Assembly: GCA_031761405.1 (NCBI GenBank)
Contig: JASEVX010000008.1
Location: forward strand, 68,137,418-68,201,417
From: Serripes groenlandicus
Taxonomy: Eukaryota > Mollusca > Bivalvia > Cardiida > Cardiidae
DNA: 64,000 nt
Reading direction: 5' to 3'
Shown here piece after piece: positions 22,110 through 34,800 of the stretch. The position numbers were made by a program, and so were the translations under genes. The first letter of the stretch is position 1, and each line of letters starts with the position of its first letter. Below the pieces are notes generated by a model. The model was not told the DNA's origin. It did not search any database and saw nothing but the letters and a program-made list of their open reading frames with translations.

Positions 22110-25100
22110 GACCGACCATAATGGGATGTTTCTACCAGCTAAACCCAACCATGATGGGATGTTTCTACCAGCTTAAATCAACCACAAAATGGGATGTTTC
22201 TACCAGCTTAAACCAAACATAGTGAGATGTTTCTACCAGCATAAACCAATCAGAGTGGGATGTTTCTACCAGCTTAATCCGACCATAATGGGATGTTTCT
22301 ACCAGCTTAATCCGACCATAATGGGATGTTTCTACCAGCTAAAACCGACCATAATGGGATGTTTCTACCAGCTTAGATCGACCATAATGGGATGTTTCTA
22401 CCAGCTTAAACCAAACATAATGGGATGTTTCTACCAGCATAAACCAATCAGAGTGGGTTGTTTCCACCAGCTTAAATCGACCATAATGGGATGTTTCTAC
22501 CAGCTTAAACCGACCATAATGGGATGTTTCTATCAGCTTAAACCAACCGTAATGGGATGTTTCTACTAGCTAAAGCCAACCATAGTGGGATGTTTTAACC
22601 AACTAAAACCGACAATAGCGGGATGTTTCTACCAGCTAAAACCGACCATAGTGGGATGTTTCTACCAGCTAAAACCGACCATAGTGGGATGTTTCTACCA
22701 GCTAAAGCCAACCCTAGTGGGATGTTTCTACCAGCTAAAACAGACCGTAGTGGGATGTTTCTACCAGCTTAAACCGATCATAGTGGGATGTTTCTACAAG
22801 CTTAAACCCGCGCATAGTGGGATGTTTCTACCAGCTTATACCCGCACATTGTGGGATGTTTCTACCAGCTTAAACCGACCATAGTGGGATGTTTCTACCA
22901 GCTTAAACCCGACCAAAGTTGGATGTTTCTGCCAGCTTAGACCGACCACCGTGGGTTGTTTATACCAGCTAAAACCGACCTGAGTGGGATGTTTCTACCA
23001 GCTTAACCCGACCATAGAGGGATGTTTCTACCAGCTTAACCCGACCATAGTATGATGTTTCTACCAGCTTAAACCGATCATAATGGGATATTTCTACCAC
23101 CTAAAACAGATCATATAGGGATATTTCTACTAGCTTAAACCAACCATAATGGGATGTTTCTACCAGCTAAAATCGACCATAATGATATGTTTCTACCAGC
23201 TTAAGCCAGCCATAGTGGGATGTTTGTACCAGCTTAAACCCGACCATAGTGGGATGTTTCTACCAGCTTAAATCGACCATAATGGGATATTTCTACCAGC
23301 TTAAATCGACCATAATGGGATGTTTCTACCAGCTAAAGCTGACCAAAGAGGGATGTTTCTACCACCTAAAATTGATCATAATAGGATGTTTCTTCCAGCT
23401 TAAATCGACCATAATGGGATGTTTCTACCAGCTAAAATCGACCATAGTGGGATGTTTCTACCACCTAAAATCGATCATAATAGGATATTTCTACCAGCTT
23501 AAATCGACCATAGTGGAATGTTTCTACCAGCTAAATCTGACCAAAGAGGGATGTTTCTACCACCTAAAATTGATCATAATAGGATGTTTCTTCCAGCTTA
23601 AATCGACCATAATGGGATGTTTCTACCAGCTTAAACCAACTATAATGGGATGCTTCTATCAGCTTAAACCAATCATAGTTGGATGTTTGTACCAGATTAA
23701 ATAGACCATACTAGGATGTTTCTACCAGATTAAATCGACCATAGTGGGATGTTTCTACCAGCTAAAATCGACCGTAGTTGGATATTTCTACCAGATTAAA
23801 TCGACCATAGTGAGATGTTTCTACCAGCTAAAATCGACCATAATGGGATGTTTCTTCCAGCTTAAATCGACCATAATGGGATATTTATACCAGCTTAAAT
23901 CGACCATAATAGGATGTTTCTACCAGCTAAAACCGACCATAATGGGATATTTATACCAGCTTAAATCGACCATAATAGGATGTTTCTACCAGCTAAAACC
24001 GACCACTGTGTGATGTTTCTACCAGCTAAAATCGACTATTGTGGGATGTTTCTACCAGCTTAAACCAACCATAGTGGGATGTTTCTACCAGCTAAAAGCG
24101 ACCATGGTAGGATATTTCTACCAGCTAAAACCAACCACTGTGTGGTGTTTCTAGCGGCTCAAAACGACCATAGTGGGATGTTTCTACCAGCTTAAATCAA
24201 CCTTAATGGGATGTTTCTACCAGCTAAAATCGACCATAATGGGATGTTTCTACCAGCTTAAACCAAGCATAGTAGGATGATTCTACCAGCTAAAACCGAC
24301 CATAATGGGATATTTCTACCAGCTAAAACTGACCATAATGGGATGTTTCTACCACCTAAAATCGATCATAATGGGATGTTTCTACCAGCTTAAACAAATC
24401 ATAGTGGGATGTTTCTACCAGCTTAAACCAACCATAGTGGGATGTTTCTACCAGCTAAAATCGACCATAATGGGATGTTTTTACCACCTTAAACCAACCA
24501 TAGTGGGCTGTTTCTACCAGCTTAAGCCAGCCATAATGGGATGTTTCTACCACCTAAAATCGAGCATAATGGGATGTTTCTACCAGCTTAAACCAACCTT
24601 AGTGGGATGTTTCTACCAGCTAAAATCGACCATAATGGGATGTTTCTACCACCTTAAACCAACCATAGTGGGATGTTTCTACCAGCTTAAGCCAGCCATA
24701 ATTGGATGTTTCTACCACCTTAAACCAACCATAGTGGGATGTTTCTACCAGCTTAAGCCAGCCATAATTGGATGTTTCTACCACCTTAAACCAACCATAG
24801 TGGGATGTTTCTACCAGCTTAAACCAACCTTAGTGGGATGTTTCTACCAGCTTAAACCCGACCATAATGGGATGTTTCTACCACCTTAAACCAACCATAG
24901 TGGGATGTTTCTACCACCTTAAACCAACCATAGTGGGATGTTTCTACCTGCTTAGACCAACCTTAGTGGGATGTTTCTACCAGCTTATACCCGACCATAG
25001 TGGGATGTTTCTACCAGCTTAAATCGACCATACTGGGATATTTCTACCAGCTTAAATAGACCATAATGGGATGTTTCTACCAACTAAAATTGACCATAAT

Positions 25101-25554
25101 GGGATGTTTTTACCAGCTTAAATCGACCATAGTGGGATATTTCTACCAGCTTAAATAGACCATGATGGGATGTTTCTACCAACTAAAATCGACCATAATG
25201 GGATGTTTTTACCAGCTTAAATCGACCATAGTGGGATATTTCTACCAGCTTAAATCGACCATAATGGGATGTTTCTACCAGCTGAAATCGACCATAGTGG
25301 AATGTTTCTACCAGCTAAAATCGACCATAATGGAATGTTTCTACCAGCTTAAATCGACCATAGTGGAATGTTTCTACCAGCTAAAGCTGACCAAAGAGGG
25401 ATGTTTCTACCACCTAAAATTGATCATAATAGGATGTTTCTTCCAGCTTAAATTGACCATAATGGGATGTTTCAACCAGCTAAAATCGACCATAGTGGGA
25501 TGTTTCTACCACCTAAAATCGACCATAATGGATGTTTCTACCAGCTTAAATCGA
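22110..25554. repeat. 33-bp tandem array, about 104 copies
   Basis: Units carry GGGATGTTTCTACCAGCTTA, then AACCGACCATAAT. The spacing is 33 bp, or 11 codons, so a stop-free frame reads MGCFYQLKSTI cycles until 1-2 base indels shift it (near 22575, 22880, 23700, 24890). CAGCTTAAA, CAGCTAAAA and CACCTAAAA are the main variants, and local blocks recur (the AAGAGGGATGTTTCTACCAC segment at 23345, 23545 and 25393). Confidence 0.95.
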
Positions 25555-27632
25555 TCATCTCATTCTCGTATCGTATCCATGCGTTCTTATATCATCTCAT
25601 TCTCGTATCGTATCCATGCGTTCTTATATCATCTCATTCTCGTATCGTATCCATGCGTTCTTGTATCAATTAATTCTCGTATCGTATCGATGCGTTCTTG
25701 TATCATCTCATTATCGTATCGTATCCATGCGTTCTTGTATCATTTCATTCTCGTATCGTATCCATGCGTTCTTGTATCATCTCATTCTCGTATCGTATCC
25801 ATGCGTTCTTGTATCATCTCATTCTCGTATCGTATCCATGCGTTCTTGTATCAATTCATTCTCGTATCGTATCCATGCGTTCTTGTATCATCTCATTCTC
25901 GTATCGTATCCATGCGTTCTTGTATCATCGTATCCATGCGTTCTTGTATCATCTCATTCTCGATCGTATCCATGCGTTCTTGTATCATCTCATTCTCGTA
26001 TCGTACCGATGCATTCTTGTATCATCTCATTCTCGTATCGTATCCATGCGTTCTTGTATCATCTCATTCTCGTATCGTATCCATGCGTTCTTGTATCATC
26101 TCATTCTCGTATCGTACCGATGTGTTCTTGTATCATCTCATTCTCGTATCGTACCGATGCGTTCTTGTATCATCTCATTCTCGTATCGTACCGATGCGTT
26201 CTTGTATCATCTCATTCTCGTATCGTATCGATGCGTTCTTGTATCATCTCATTATTGTATCGTACCGATGCGTTCTTGTATCATCTCATTCTCGTATCGT
26301 ATCCATGCGTTCTTGTATCATCTCATTCTCGTATCGTACCGATGCGTTCTTGTATCATCTCATTCTCGTATCGTATCGATGTGTTCTTGTATCATCTCAT
26401 TATTGTATCGTACCGATGCGTTCTTGTATCATCTCATTCTCGTATCGTATCCATGCGTTCTTGTATCATATCATTCTCGTATCGTATCCATGCGTTCTTG
26501 TATCATCTCATTCTCGTATCGTATCCATGCGTTCTTGTATCATCTCATTCTCGTATCGTACCGATGCATACTTGTATCATCTCATTCTCGTATCGTACCG
26601 ATGTGTTCTTGTATCATCTCATTCTCGTATCGTACCGATGCATTCTTGTATCATCTCTTTCTCGTATCGTACCGATGCGTTCTTGTATCATCTCATTCTC
26701 GTATCGTATCCATGCGTTCTTGTATCATCTCATTCTCGTATCTTACCGATGCGTTCTTGTATCATCTCATTCTCGTATCGTACCGATGCGTTCTTGTATC
26801 ATCTCATTCTCGTATCGTACCGATGCGTTCTTGTATCATCTCATTCTCGTATCGTATCGATGCGTTCTTGTATCATCTCATTATTGTATCGTACCGATGC
26901 GTTCTTGTATCATCTCATTCTCGTATCGTATCGATGCGTTCTTGTATCATCTCATTCGCGTATCGTACCGATGCGTTCTTGTATCATCTCATTCTCGTAT
27001 CGTACCGATGCGTTCTTGTATCATCTCATTCTTGTATCGTACCGATGCATTCTTGTATCATCTCATTCTCGTATCGTACCGATGCGTTGTTGTATCATCT
27101 CATTCTCGTATCGTACCGATGCATTCTTGTATCATCTCATTCTCGTATCGTACCGATGCGTTCTTGTATCATCTCATTCTTGTATCGTACCTATACGTTC
27201 TTGTATCATCTCATTCTTGTATCGTACCGATGCGTTCTTGTATCATCTCATTCTTGTATCGTACCGATGCGTTCTTGTATCATCTCATTCTCGTATCGTA
27301 TCGATGCGTTCTTGTATCATCTCATTCTTGTATCGTACCGATGCGTTCTTGTATCATCTCATTCTCGTATCGTATCCATGCGTTCTTGTATCATCTCATT
27401 CTCGTATCGTACCGATGCGTTCTTGTATCATCTCATTCTCGAATCGTACCGATGCATTCTTGTATCATCTCATTCTTGTATCGTACCGATGCGTTCTTGT
27501 ATCATCTCATTCTCGTATCGTACCGACGTATTCTTGTATCATCTCATTATTGTATCGTATCGATGCGTTCTTGTATCATCTCATGCTTGTATCGTACCGA
27601 TGCGTTCTTGTATCATCTCATTCTTGTATCTA
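25555..27632. repeat. 37-bp tandem array, about 56 copies
   Basis: Units carry ATCTCATTCTCGTATCGTAC (or TATC), then CGATGCGTTCTTGTATC, spaced at 37 bp. The array starts abruptly at the end of a 33-bp unit (AAATCGATCATCTCATTC, no spacer). ATCCATGCG units dominate the left third and ACCGATGCG units the right. All three plus frames stay open over about 2 kb because the 111-bp (three-unit) cycle holds no stop; the three peptides are phase shifts of one 37-residue cycle. Confidence 0.95.
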
Positions 27633-28474
27633 AGACTTACCGTCTTGTTGCTGATCTAGTTTGCTATTAGAAAATCGGCGATAATTTAAAATGACCCCGA
27701 ATGCTTTCCGTATAATATTCCTATTCGAAACACCTGTGGTAGAAATCTAGTAAAACACATTTGGCAGCGTGACCCTCGTTTATATGTGAGTGAAATAGAT
27801 AAATCTCTAATCGAAACGAAACGAAAACGCTATAAATAACTCATTCAGAGCCTGGTGTATCTGTTTTCACCACGTGTCTAATTAGAATAACGTGATTGGT
27901 CAATTACAAAGTCAGTTTCTTAATGTCCCTCATTTTGTTCCACTCTCGCATACTTAAACATATCAACTCTGACATTTTAGTTTAAACCTATGTATTTGAT
28001 ACTGATTAAGAAGCAATGATTAGTCTCATTGTCTGCCTCCTGGATCCATGGAATAGAGCCCGGAGTCTTAGCATCACGAGTCTGGGCTGTAACTCTGACT
28101 CATTGTCTGCCACAGTGTAGACATTTGGTGCGTTCAGATAACTATAACGTAAACAGGCGTTAATGAATCCAGTTATAAATTGACAGATAACGAATAGTAT
28201 ACGTTTTCACTGTAAGGATATCTGAACGCATCTCGTACGAATATATCTTTCAAACTTGCGTGTATAAATGCAAAAGTAAATTTCCTTTTGAAGTTTCATA
28301 AACGCTTATTCATTGATCTTCCTGTGCGTCTTCAAGCAACTTTTGGCAATATCGTTTGCAAACATTGAAAAGAAAGACCAGACTAAATATTCTTGAAGTC
28401 TAATTGTGTTCTGCATTGGTTGCTAATAACATATAATTGTTTGTACAAGTACTACTCTTTGATTATGAAGGGGA
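27633..28474. other. Unique stretch containing a small inverted repeat
   Basis: Single-copy DNA with no convincing coding frame. TGCGTTCAGATA at 28129-28140 is exactly inverted at 28219-28230, and the symmetry continues imperfectly inward (GTAAAC against GTTTTC). That suggests a MITE-like element of about 102 bp, though no target-site duplication is evident. Confidence 0.4.
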
Positions 28475-28895
28475 CCGCCTCGTGTGTGTAGAGCGGTAAC
28501 CTCGGCGCCTCGTGTGTGTACATGTAGAGCGGTAACCTCGGCGTCTCGTGTGTGTACATGTAGAGCGGTAACCTCGGCGCCTCATGTGTGTACATGTAGA
28601 GCGGTAACCTCGGCGCCTCGTGTGTGTACATGTAGAGCGGTAACCTCGGCGCCTCGTGTGTGTACGTGTAGAGCGGTAACCTCGGCTTCAGAAGGTCGCG
28701 GGTTCGATCCCAGTCCGGATCATACCAAAGACCTTAAAAATAGTAGTAGGTGCTCAGGGTTGCTCGGTTAGCATTACGACTGACTGGCTGGTGTCAGGAT
28801 AAATGGACCGGTAATACTGGTAACTTAACCAGAAAACGCCGTGACATAACTGAAACATTGTTGAAAACGACGTAAAACATCAAACAATCATTGAT
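28475..28895 (+). mobile_element. tRNA-derived SINE with a tandemly amplified head
   Basis: The 3' portion is a normal SINE: a B box GCGGGTTCGATCCCAGTC near 28697, a body, then GCCGTGACATAACTG at 28838 and GTTGAAAACGACGT, matching the SINE at 10724-10990, and a CAAACAATCA end. The 5' portion is abnormal. The A-box-like segment GTAGAGCGGTAACCTCGGC occurs six times between about 28487 and 28690, at 36-bp spacing after the first, with CGTGTGTGTACAT between copies. So the promoter-proximal half of the head has been tandemly expanded while the B box stayed single. The 95-codon frame across it is a by-product of the 36-bp unit. Confidence 0.75.
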
Positions 28896-29054
28896 TATGA
28901 AACATTTTGTCAATAATCAAGACTATTTTAAATTACGTGTTTAAGGAATGCAGTCGACTAAGGGTCAAGTAGGCAGGCCTCTTATGGTTTAGTCTTTATC
29001 AAAAGCACACTATCGGCCGTTTGTTCAGCCTTTGAAAATTATGATTTTGAAATC

Positions 29055-31882
29055 AGGACTGAAACAGATGTAACCACGCCCTCATGCAATCCATTGTTAT
29101 CTAGAGTGAAATAGGTGTCACCACGCCCCCTAACACTAACCATTATTTTCTGGAGTTAAATAAATGCAACAACGCAATTTTATACAAACCATTATCTAGA
29201 GTTAAACAGATGTAACCACTCAACCTTATGAAAACCATTGTTATCTAGAGTGAAACAAATGTTACCATACCTCCTTATGCAAACCATTGTTATCTAGAGT
29301 GAAACAAATGTTACCATACCTCTTTATGCAAACCATTGTTATCTAGAGTGAAACAAATGTGTTACCATACCTCCTTATTCAAACCATTGTTATCTAGAGT
29401 GAATCAAATATTACCATACCTCCTTATGCAAACCATTATTATCTAGAGTGAAACAAATGTTACCATACCTCCTTATGCAAACCATTGTTATCTAGAGTGT
29501 AACAAATGTTACCATACCTCCTTATGCAAACCATCGTTATCTAGAGTGAACCAAATTTTACCATACCTCCTTATGCAAACCATTGTTATCTAGAGTGAAC
29601 CAAATGTTACCATACCTCCTTATGCAAACCATTATTATCTAGAGTGAAACAAATATTACCATACCTCCTTATGCAAACCATCGTTATCTAGAGTGAAACA
29701 AATGTTACCATACCTCCTTATGCAAACCATCGTTATCTAGAGTGAACCAAATGTTACCATACATCCTTATGCAAACCATTGTTATCTAGAGTGAAACAAA
29801 TGTTACCATACCTCTTTATGCAAACCATTGTTATCTAGAGTGAAACAAATGTGTTACCATACCTCCTTATTCAAACCATTGTTATCTAGAGTGAATCAAA
29901 TATTACCATACCTCCTTATGCAAACCATTATTATCTAGAGTGAAACAAATGTTACCATACCTCCTTATGCAAACCATTGTTATCTAGAGTGAAACAAATG
30001 TTACCATACCTCCTTATGCAAACCATCGTTATCTAGAGTGAACCAAATGTTACCATACATCCTTATGCAAACCATTGTTATCTAGAGTGAATTAAATGTT
30101 ACCATACCTCCTTATGCAAACCATTATTATCTAGAGTGAAACAAATGTTACCATACCTCCTTATGCAAACCATTGTTATCTAGAGTGAAACAAATGTTAC
30201 CATACCTCCTTATGCAAACCACTGTTATCTAGAGTGAACCAAATGTTACCATACCTCCTTATGCAAACCATTATTATCTAGAGTGAAACAAATGTTACCA
30301 TACCTCCTTATGCAAACCATTGTTATCTAGAGTGAAACAAATGTTACCATACCTCCTTATGCAAACCATCGTTATCTAGAGTGAACCAAATGTTACCATA
30401 CCTCCTTATGCAAACCATTATTATCTAGAGTGAAACAAATGTTACCATACCTCCTTATGCAAACCATCGTTATCTAGAGTGAACCAAATGTTACCATACC
30501 TCCTTATGCAAACCATTGTTATCTAGAGTGAAACAAATGTTACCATACCTCCTTATGCAAACCATCGTTATCTAGAGTGAACCAAATGTTACCATACCTC
30601 CTTATGCAAACCATTGTTATCTAGAGTGAAACAAATGTTACCATACCTCCTTATGCAAACCATTATTATCTAGAGTGAAACAAATGTTACCATACCTCCT
30701 TATGCAAACCATTGTTATCTAGAGTGAAACAAATGTTACCATACCTCCTTATGCAAACCATTGTTATCTAGGGGTAAACAGATGTAATCACGTCCTTATA
30801 CAAACCATTATTAGCTAGGGTTAAACAGATATAACCACGCCCCCTTATACTAAGCATTGTTATATAGAGTAAAACAGATATAACCACACCCCATAATAAC
30901 AGAGTGAAACAGGTATAACCTTGCACTAATACAAACCATATTATATAGGTTTAAACAGATATAACCACGCCCCATTGTTATCTAGAGTAAAACAGATATA
31001 ACCACGCCCCATAATACTAACCATTGTTATCTAGAGTGAAACGGGTGTAACCACGCCATAATACAATCCATTGTTATCTAGGGTTAAACAGATATAACCA
31101 CGCCCCATAATACAAACCATTGTTATCTAGAGTAAAACAGATATAACAACGCCCTATAATACTAACCATTGTTATCTAGGTTTAAACAGATATAACCACG
31201 CCCTAATATAAACCATTGTTATCTAGGGTTAAACAGATATAACCACGCCCCATAATACACACCATTGTTATCTAGAGTAAAACAGATATAACCACGCCCC
31301 ATCATACAAACCATTGTTATCTACAGTAAAACAGGTGTAACCACGCGCCATAATACAAACCATTGTTATCTAGAGTAAAACAGATGTAACAACGCCCCAT
31401 AATACTAACCATAGTTATCTAGGGTTAAACAGATATAACCACGCCCCATAATACAAACCATTGTTATCTAGAGTAAAACAGATATAACAACGCCCCATAA
31501 TACTAACCATTGTTATCTAGGTTTAAACAGATATAACCACGCCCTAATATAAACCATTGTTATCTAGGTTTAAACAGATATAACCACGCCCAATAATACA
31601 AACCATAGTTATCTAGGGTTAAACAGATATAACCACGCCCCATAATACAAACCATAGTTATCTAGGGTTAAACAGATGTAACCACGCCCCATAATACAAA
31701 CCATTGTTATCTAGGGTTAAACAGATATAACCACGCCCGTATACAATCCATTATTATCTAAAGAGTTAAACAGATGTAACCACGCTCTTGTACAATCCAT
31801 TGATATCTGGTGTTGAAACACATGTAACCATGCCCCCTTATACAAACCATTGGTATCTAAAGGTAAATAGATTTTACCACAC
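29055..31882 (+). repeat. 49-bp tandem array, left arm of a large inverted repeat
   Basis: About 58 units of 48-49 bp. The left two thirds use CCATTGTTATCTAGAGTGAA, then ACAAATGTTACCATACCTCC. From about 30770 a related subtype takes over, with GGTTAAACAGATATAACCAC, then GCCCCATAATACAAA. A ten-unit block is duplicated at 492-bp spacing (marked by the insertion variant ATGTGTTACC at 29357 and 29849). The subtype nearest the right end (ACGCCCGTATACAATCCATT, near 31734) is the one that matches the other arm best. Confidence 0.93.
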
Positions 31883-31896
31883 CTTTTGTGTTAAAC

Positions 31897-33995
31897 ATTT
31901 TGTTATAATTGATTGTATAATGACATGGTTACATTTGTTAAACATTTTGTAACAATGGATTGTATAAGGGCGTGGTAACATCTGTTTAACTTTAGATAAT
32001 AATGGATTGTATACGGGCGTGGTTATATATGTTTAACTCTATATAACGATGGATTGTATACGTGCGTGGTAACATCTGTTTAACTCTAGATAACGATGGA
32101 TTGCATACGGGCGTGGTTATATATGTTTAACTCTAGATAATAATGGATTGTATACGTGCGTGGTAACATCTGTTTAACTCTAGATAACAATAGTTTGTAT
32201 AAGGTTGCGTGGTTACATCTGTTTAACTCTAGATAACAATAGTTTGTATAAGATTACGTGGTTACATCTGTTTAACTTATATAACAATAGTTTGTATAAG
32301 GTTGCATGGTTACATCTATTTAACTCTAGATAACAATAGTTTGTATCAGGTTGCGTGGTTACATCTGTTTAACTCTGTATAACAATAGTTTGTATAAGGT
32401 TGCGTGGTTACATCTGTTAACTCTGTATAACAATAGTTTGTATAAGGTTGCGTGGTTACATCTGTTTAACTCTAGATAACAATAGTTTGTATAAGATTAT
32501 GTGGTGACATCTGTTTAACTTATATAACAATAGCTTGTATACGGTTGCATGGTTACATCTATTTAACTATATATAACAATAGTTTGTATAAGGTTAGGTG
32601 GTTACATCTATTTAACTATATATAACAATAGTTTGTATAAGATTGGGTGGTTACATCTGTTTAACTATATATAACAATAGTTTTTATCAGGTTGCGTGGT
32701 ACATCTGTTTAACTCTGTATAACAATAGTTTGTATCAGGTTGCGTGGTTACATCTGTTTAACTCTGTATAACAATAGTTTGTATCAGGTTGCGTGGTTAC
32801 ATCTGTTTAACTCTGTATAACAATAGTTTGTATCAGGTTGCGTGGTTACATCTGTTTAACTCTGTATAACAATAGTTTGTATCAGGTTGCGTGGTTACAT
32901 CTGTTTAACTCTGTATAACAATAGTTTGTATCAGGTTGCGTGGTTACATCTGTTTAACTCTGTATAACAATAGTTTGTATCAAGTTGCGTGGTTACATCT
33001 GTTTAACTCTGTATAACAATAGTTTGTATAAGTTTGCGTGGTTACATCTGTTTAACTCTATATAACAATAGTTTGTATAAGGTTGCGTGGTGACATCTGT
33101 TTAACTATATATAACAATAGTTTGTATAAGGTTGCGTGGTTACATCTATTTAACTCTATATAACAATAGTTTGTATCAGGTTGCGTGGTACATCTGTTTA
33201 ACTCTATATAACACAAGTCTGTATAAGGTTGCGTGGTTACATCTGTTTAACTCTATATAACAATAGTTTTTATCAGGTTGCGTGGTACATCTGTTTAACT
33301 CTAGATAACAATAGTTTGTATCAGGTTGCGTGGTTACATCTGTTTAACTCTGTATAACAATAGTTTTTATCAGGTTGCGTGGTACATCTGTTTAACTCTA
33401 GATAACAATAGTTTGTATAAGGTTGCGTGGTTACATCTGTTTAACTCTATATAACAATAGTTTTTATCAGGTTGCGTGGTACATCTGTTTAACTCTAGAT
33501 AACAATAGTTTGTATCAGGTTGCGTGGTTACATCTGTTTAACTCTGTATAACAATAGTTTGTATCAGGTTGCGTGTTTACATCTGTTTAACTCTGTATAA
33601 CAATAGTTTGTATAAGGTTGCGTGGTTACATCTGTTTAACTATATATAACAATAGTTTTTATCAGGTTGCGTGGTACATCTGTTTAACTCTAGATAACAA
33701 TAGTTTGTATCAGATTGCGTGGTTACATCTGTTTAACTCTAGATAACAATAGTTTGTATAAGGTTGCGTGGTTACATCTGTTTAACTCTGTATAACAATA
33801 GTTTGTATAAGGTTGCGTGGTACATCTGTTTAACTCTAGATAACAATAGTTTGTATACGGTTGCGTGGTTATATCTGTTTAACTCTGTATAACAATAGTT
33901 TGTATCAGGTTGCGTGGTTACATCTGTTTAACTATATATAACAATAGTTTGTATAAGGTTGCGTGGTTACATCTGTTTAACTCTAGATAACAATG
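31897..33995 (-). repeat. 49-bp tandem array in reverse orientation, right arm
   Basis: About 43 units read as the reverse complement of the left-arm family: AACAATAGTTTGTATCAGGT, then TGCGTGGTTACATCTGTTTA, then ACTCTGTAT, at 49-bp spacing. The first few units after the centre carry AATGGATTGTATACGGGCGT, which is the complement of the left-arm units nearest the centre; farther out they change to TAGTTTGTATAAGGTTGCGT. The centre is a spacer of about 15 bp near 31883-31896. Confidence 0.93.
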
Positions 33996-34238
33996 ATGTG
34001 TAAAAGCATTTTTTTGCAATAGACTGTTTGACGTATCTCAATGATAATTGTGCATACCAGGGTTAGGCTTGGTTCCTGAATATCGGAGTTTAGTTTAGGC
34101 CTTGGCTGTCGGTTAAAATCGCCAATAGTTATTTCTTGTATTTGAGTTAAAACCGAGCACGCATGAATGATAGTGAACAGTTATTATATTGTGTAATTAT
34201 ATCTGTAATAAACTGTAGATTCCGTATGTCTTTTCCAC

Positions 34239-34360
34239 CACTTTATCGACAGTAAAGCGTTGATTCACTTTATCGACAGTAAAGCGTTGATTCACTTTAT
34301 CGACAGTAAAGCGTTGATTAACTTTATCGACAGTAAAGCGTTGATTCACTTTCTACAAAG
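34239..34360. repeat. 27-bp tandem repeat, 4 to 5 copies
   Basis: CACTTTATCGACAGTAAAGC followed by GTTGATT repeats at 27-bp spacing from 34239 (next copies at 34266, 34293, 34320). Each unit holds the small inverted pair CTTTA...TAAAG. The final copy is partial. Confidence 0.93.
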
Positions 34361-34800
34361 GTAAACTCTTCTGATGCATTCAAACAGAGTCGTCCCCGAA
34401 TGGGATTCGATTAGGATCTTCATTGTCAGAAAAATTAAACGATTGAATCACCCATGGTCGTGATGATTCTTATTTTATTTTGCTTGTTAAGTAAAAATAA
34501 CCGAATCCAAATATGGAAAAATTTAGAAGTGTACGTGTTTTTAACATTGTACAAATACTACATTATCCTAGAGAAGGGAAGCCAACCCCACAGCAATTAG
34601 CTCAATCACAGTTATATAGAACTAAATAGAATATAAATTAATAGAGCCCATAGCTCAATGACAGTAATCCCGAACTAAATATAATAAACATTAAAAGAGC
34701 CTGCTTCTCCGCTGTTCTTATATTAGTTTATTACTGACCTACTTTTTATGATACACATTTAAATCAAACTGAATTGCAGAGCTGAACAGCATAAACCGAT
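34361..34800. other. Unique stretch
   Basis: AT-rich single-copy DNA with no gene. The words GAGCC and AGCTCAAT recur near 34595, 34645 and 34697 but do not form a regular array. Confidence 0.4.

Noticed and set aside
22189..27670. Frames of 823, 684 and 653 codons across the 33-bp and 37-bp arrays
   Set aside because: The longest one crosses the junction of two unrelated repeats and changes peptide type at it. The three overlap in different frames. These are repeat by-products.
27633..27672. Minus-strand donor AAGACG|GTAAGT with an upstream TTCTAATAG acceptor, suggesting a micro-exon
   Set aside because: The exon would be about 23 bp with no supporting frame or neighbour, and the donor lies at the very edge of the 37-bp array. 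Chance match is more likely.
28484..28771. 95-codon frame with RAVTSAPRVCTC repeats
   Set aside because: Produced by the 36-bp amplified SINE segment (12 codons per unit).
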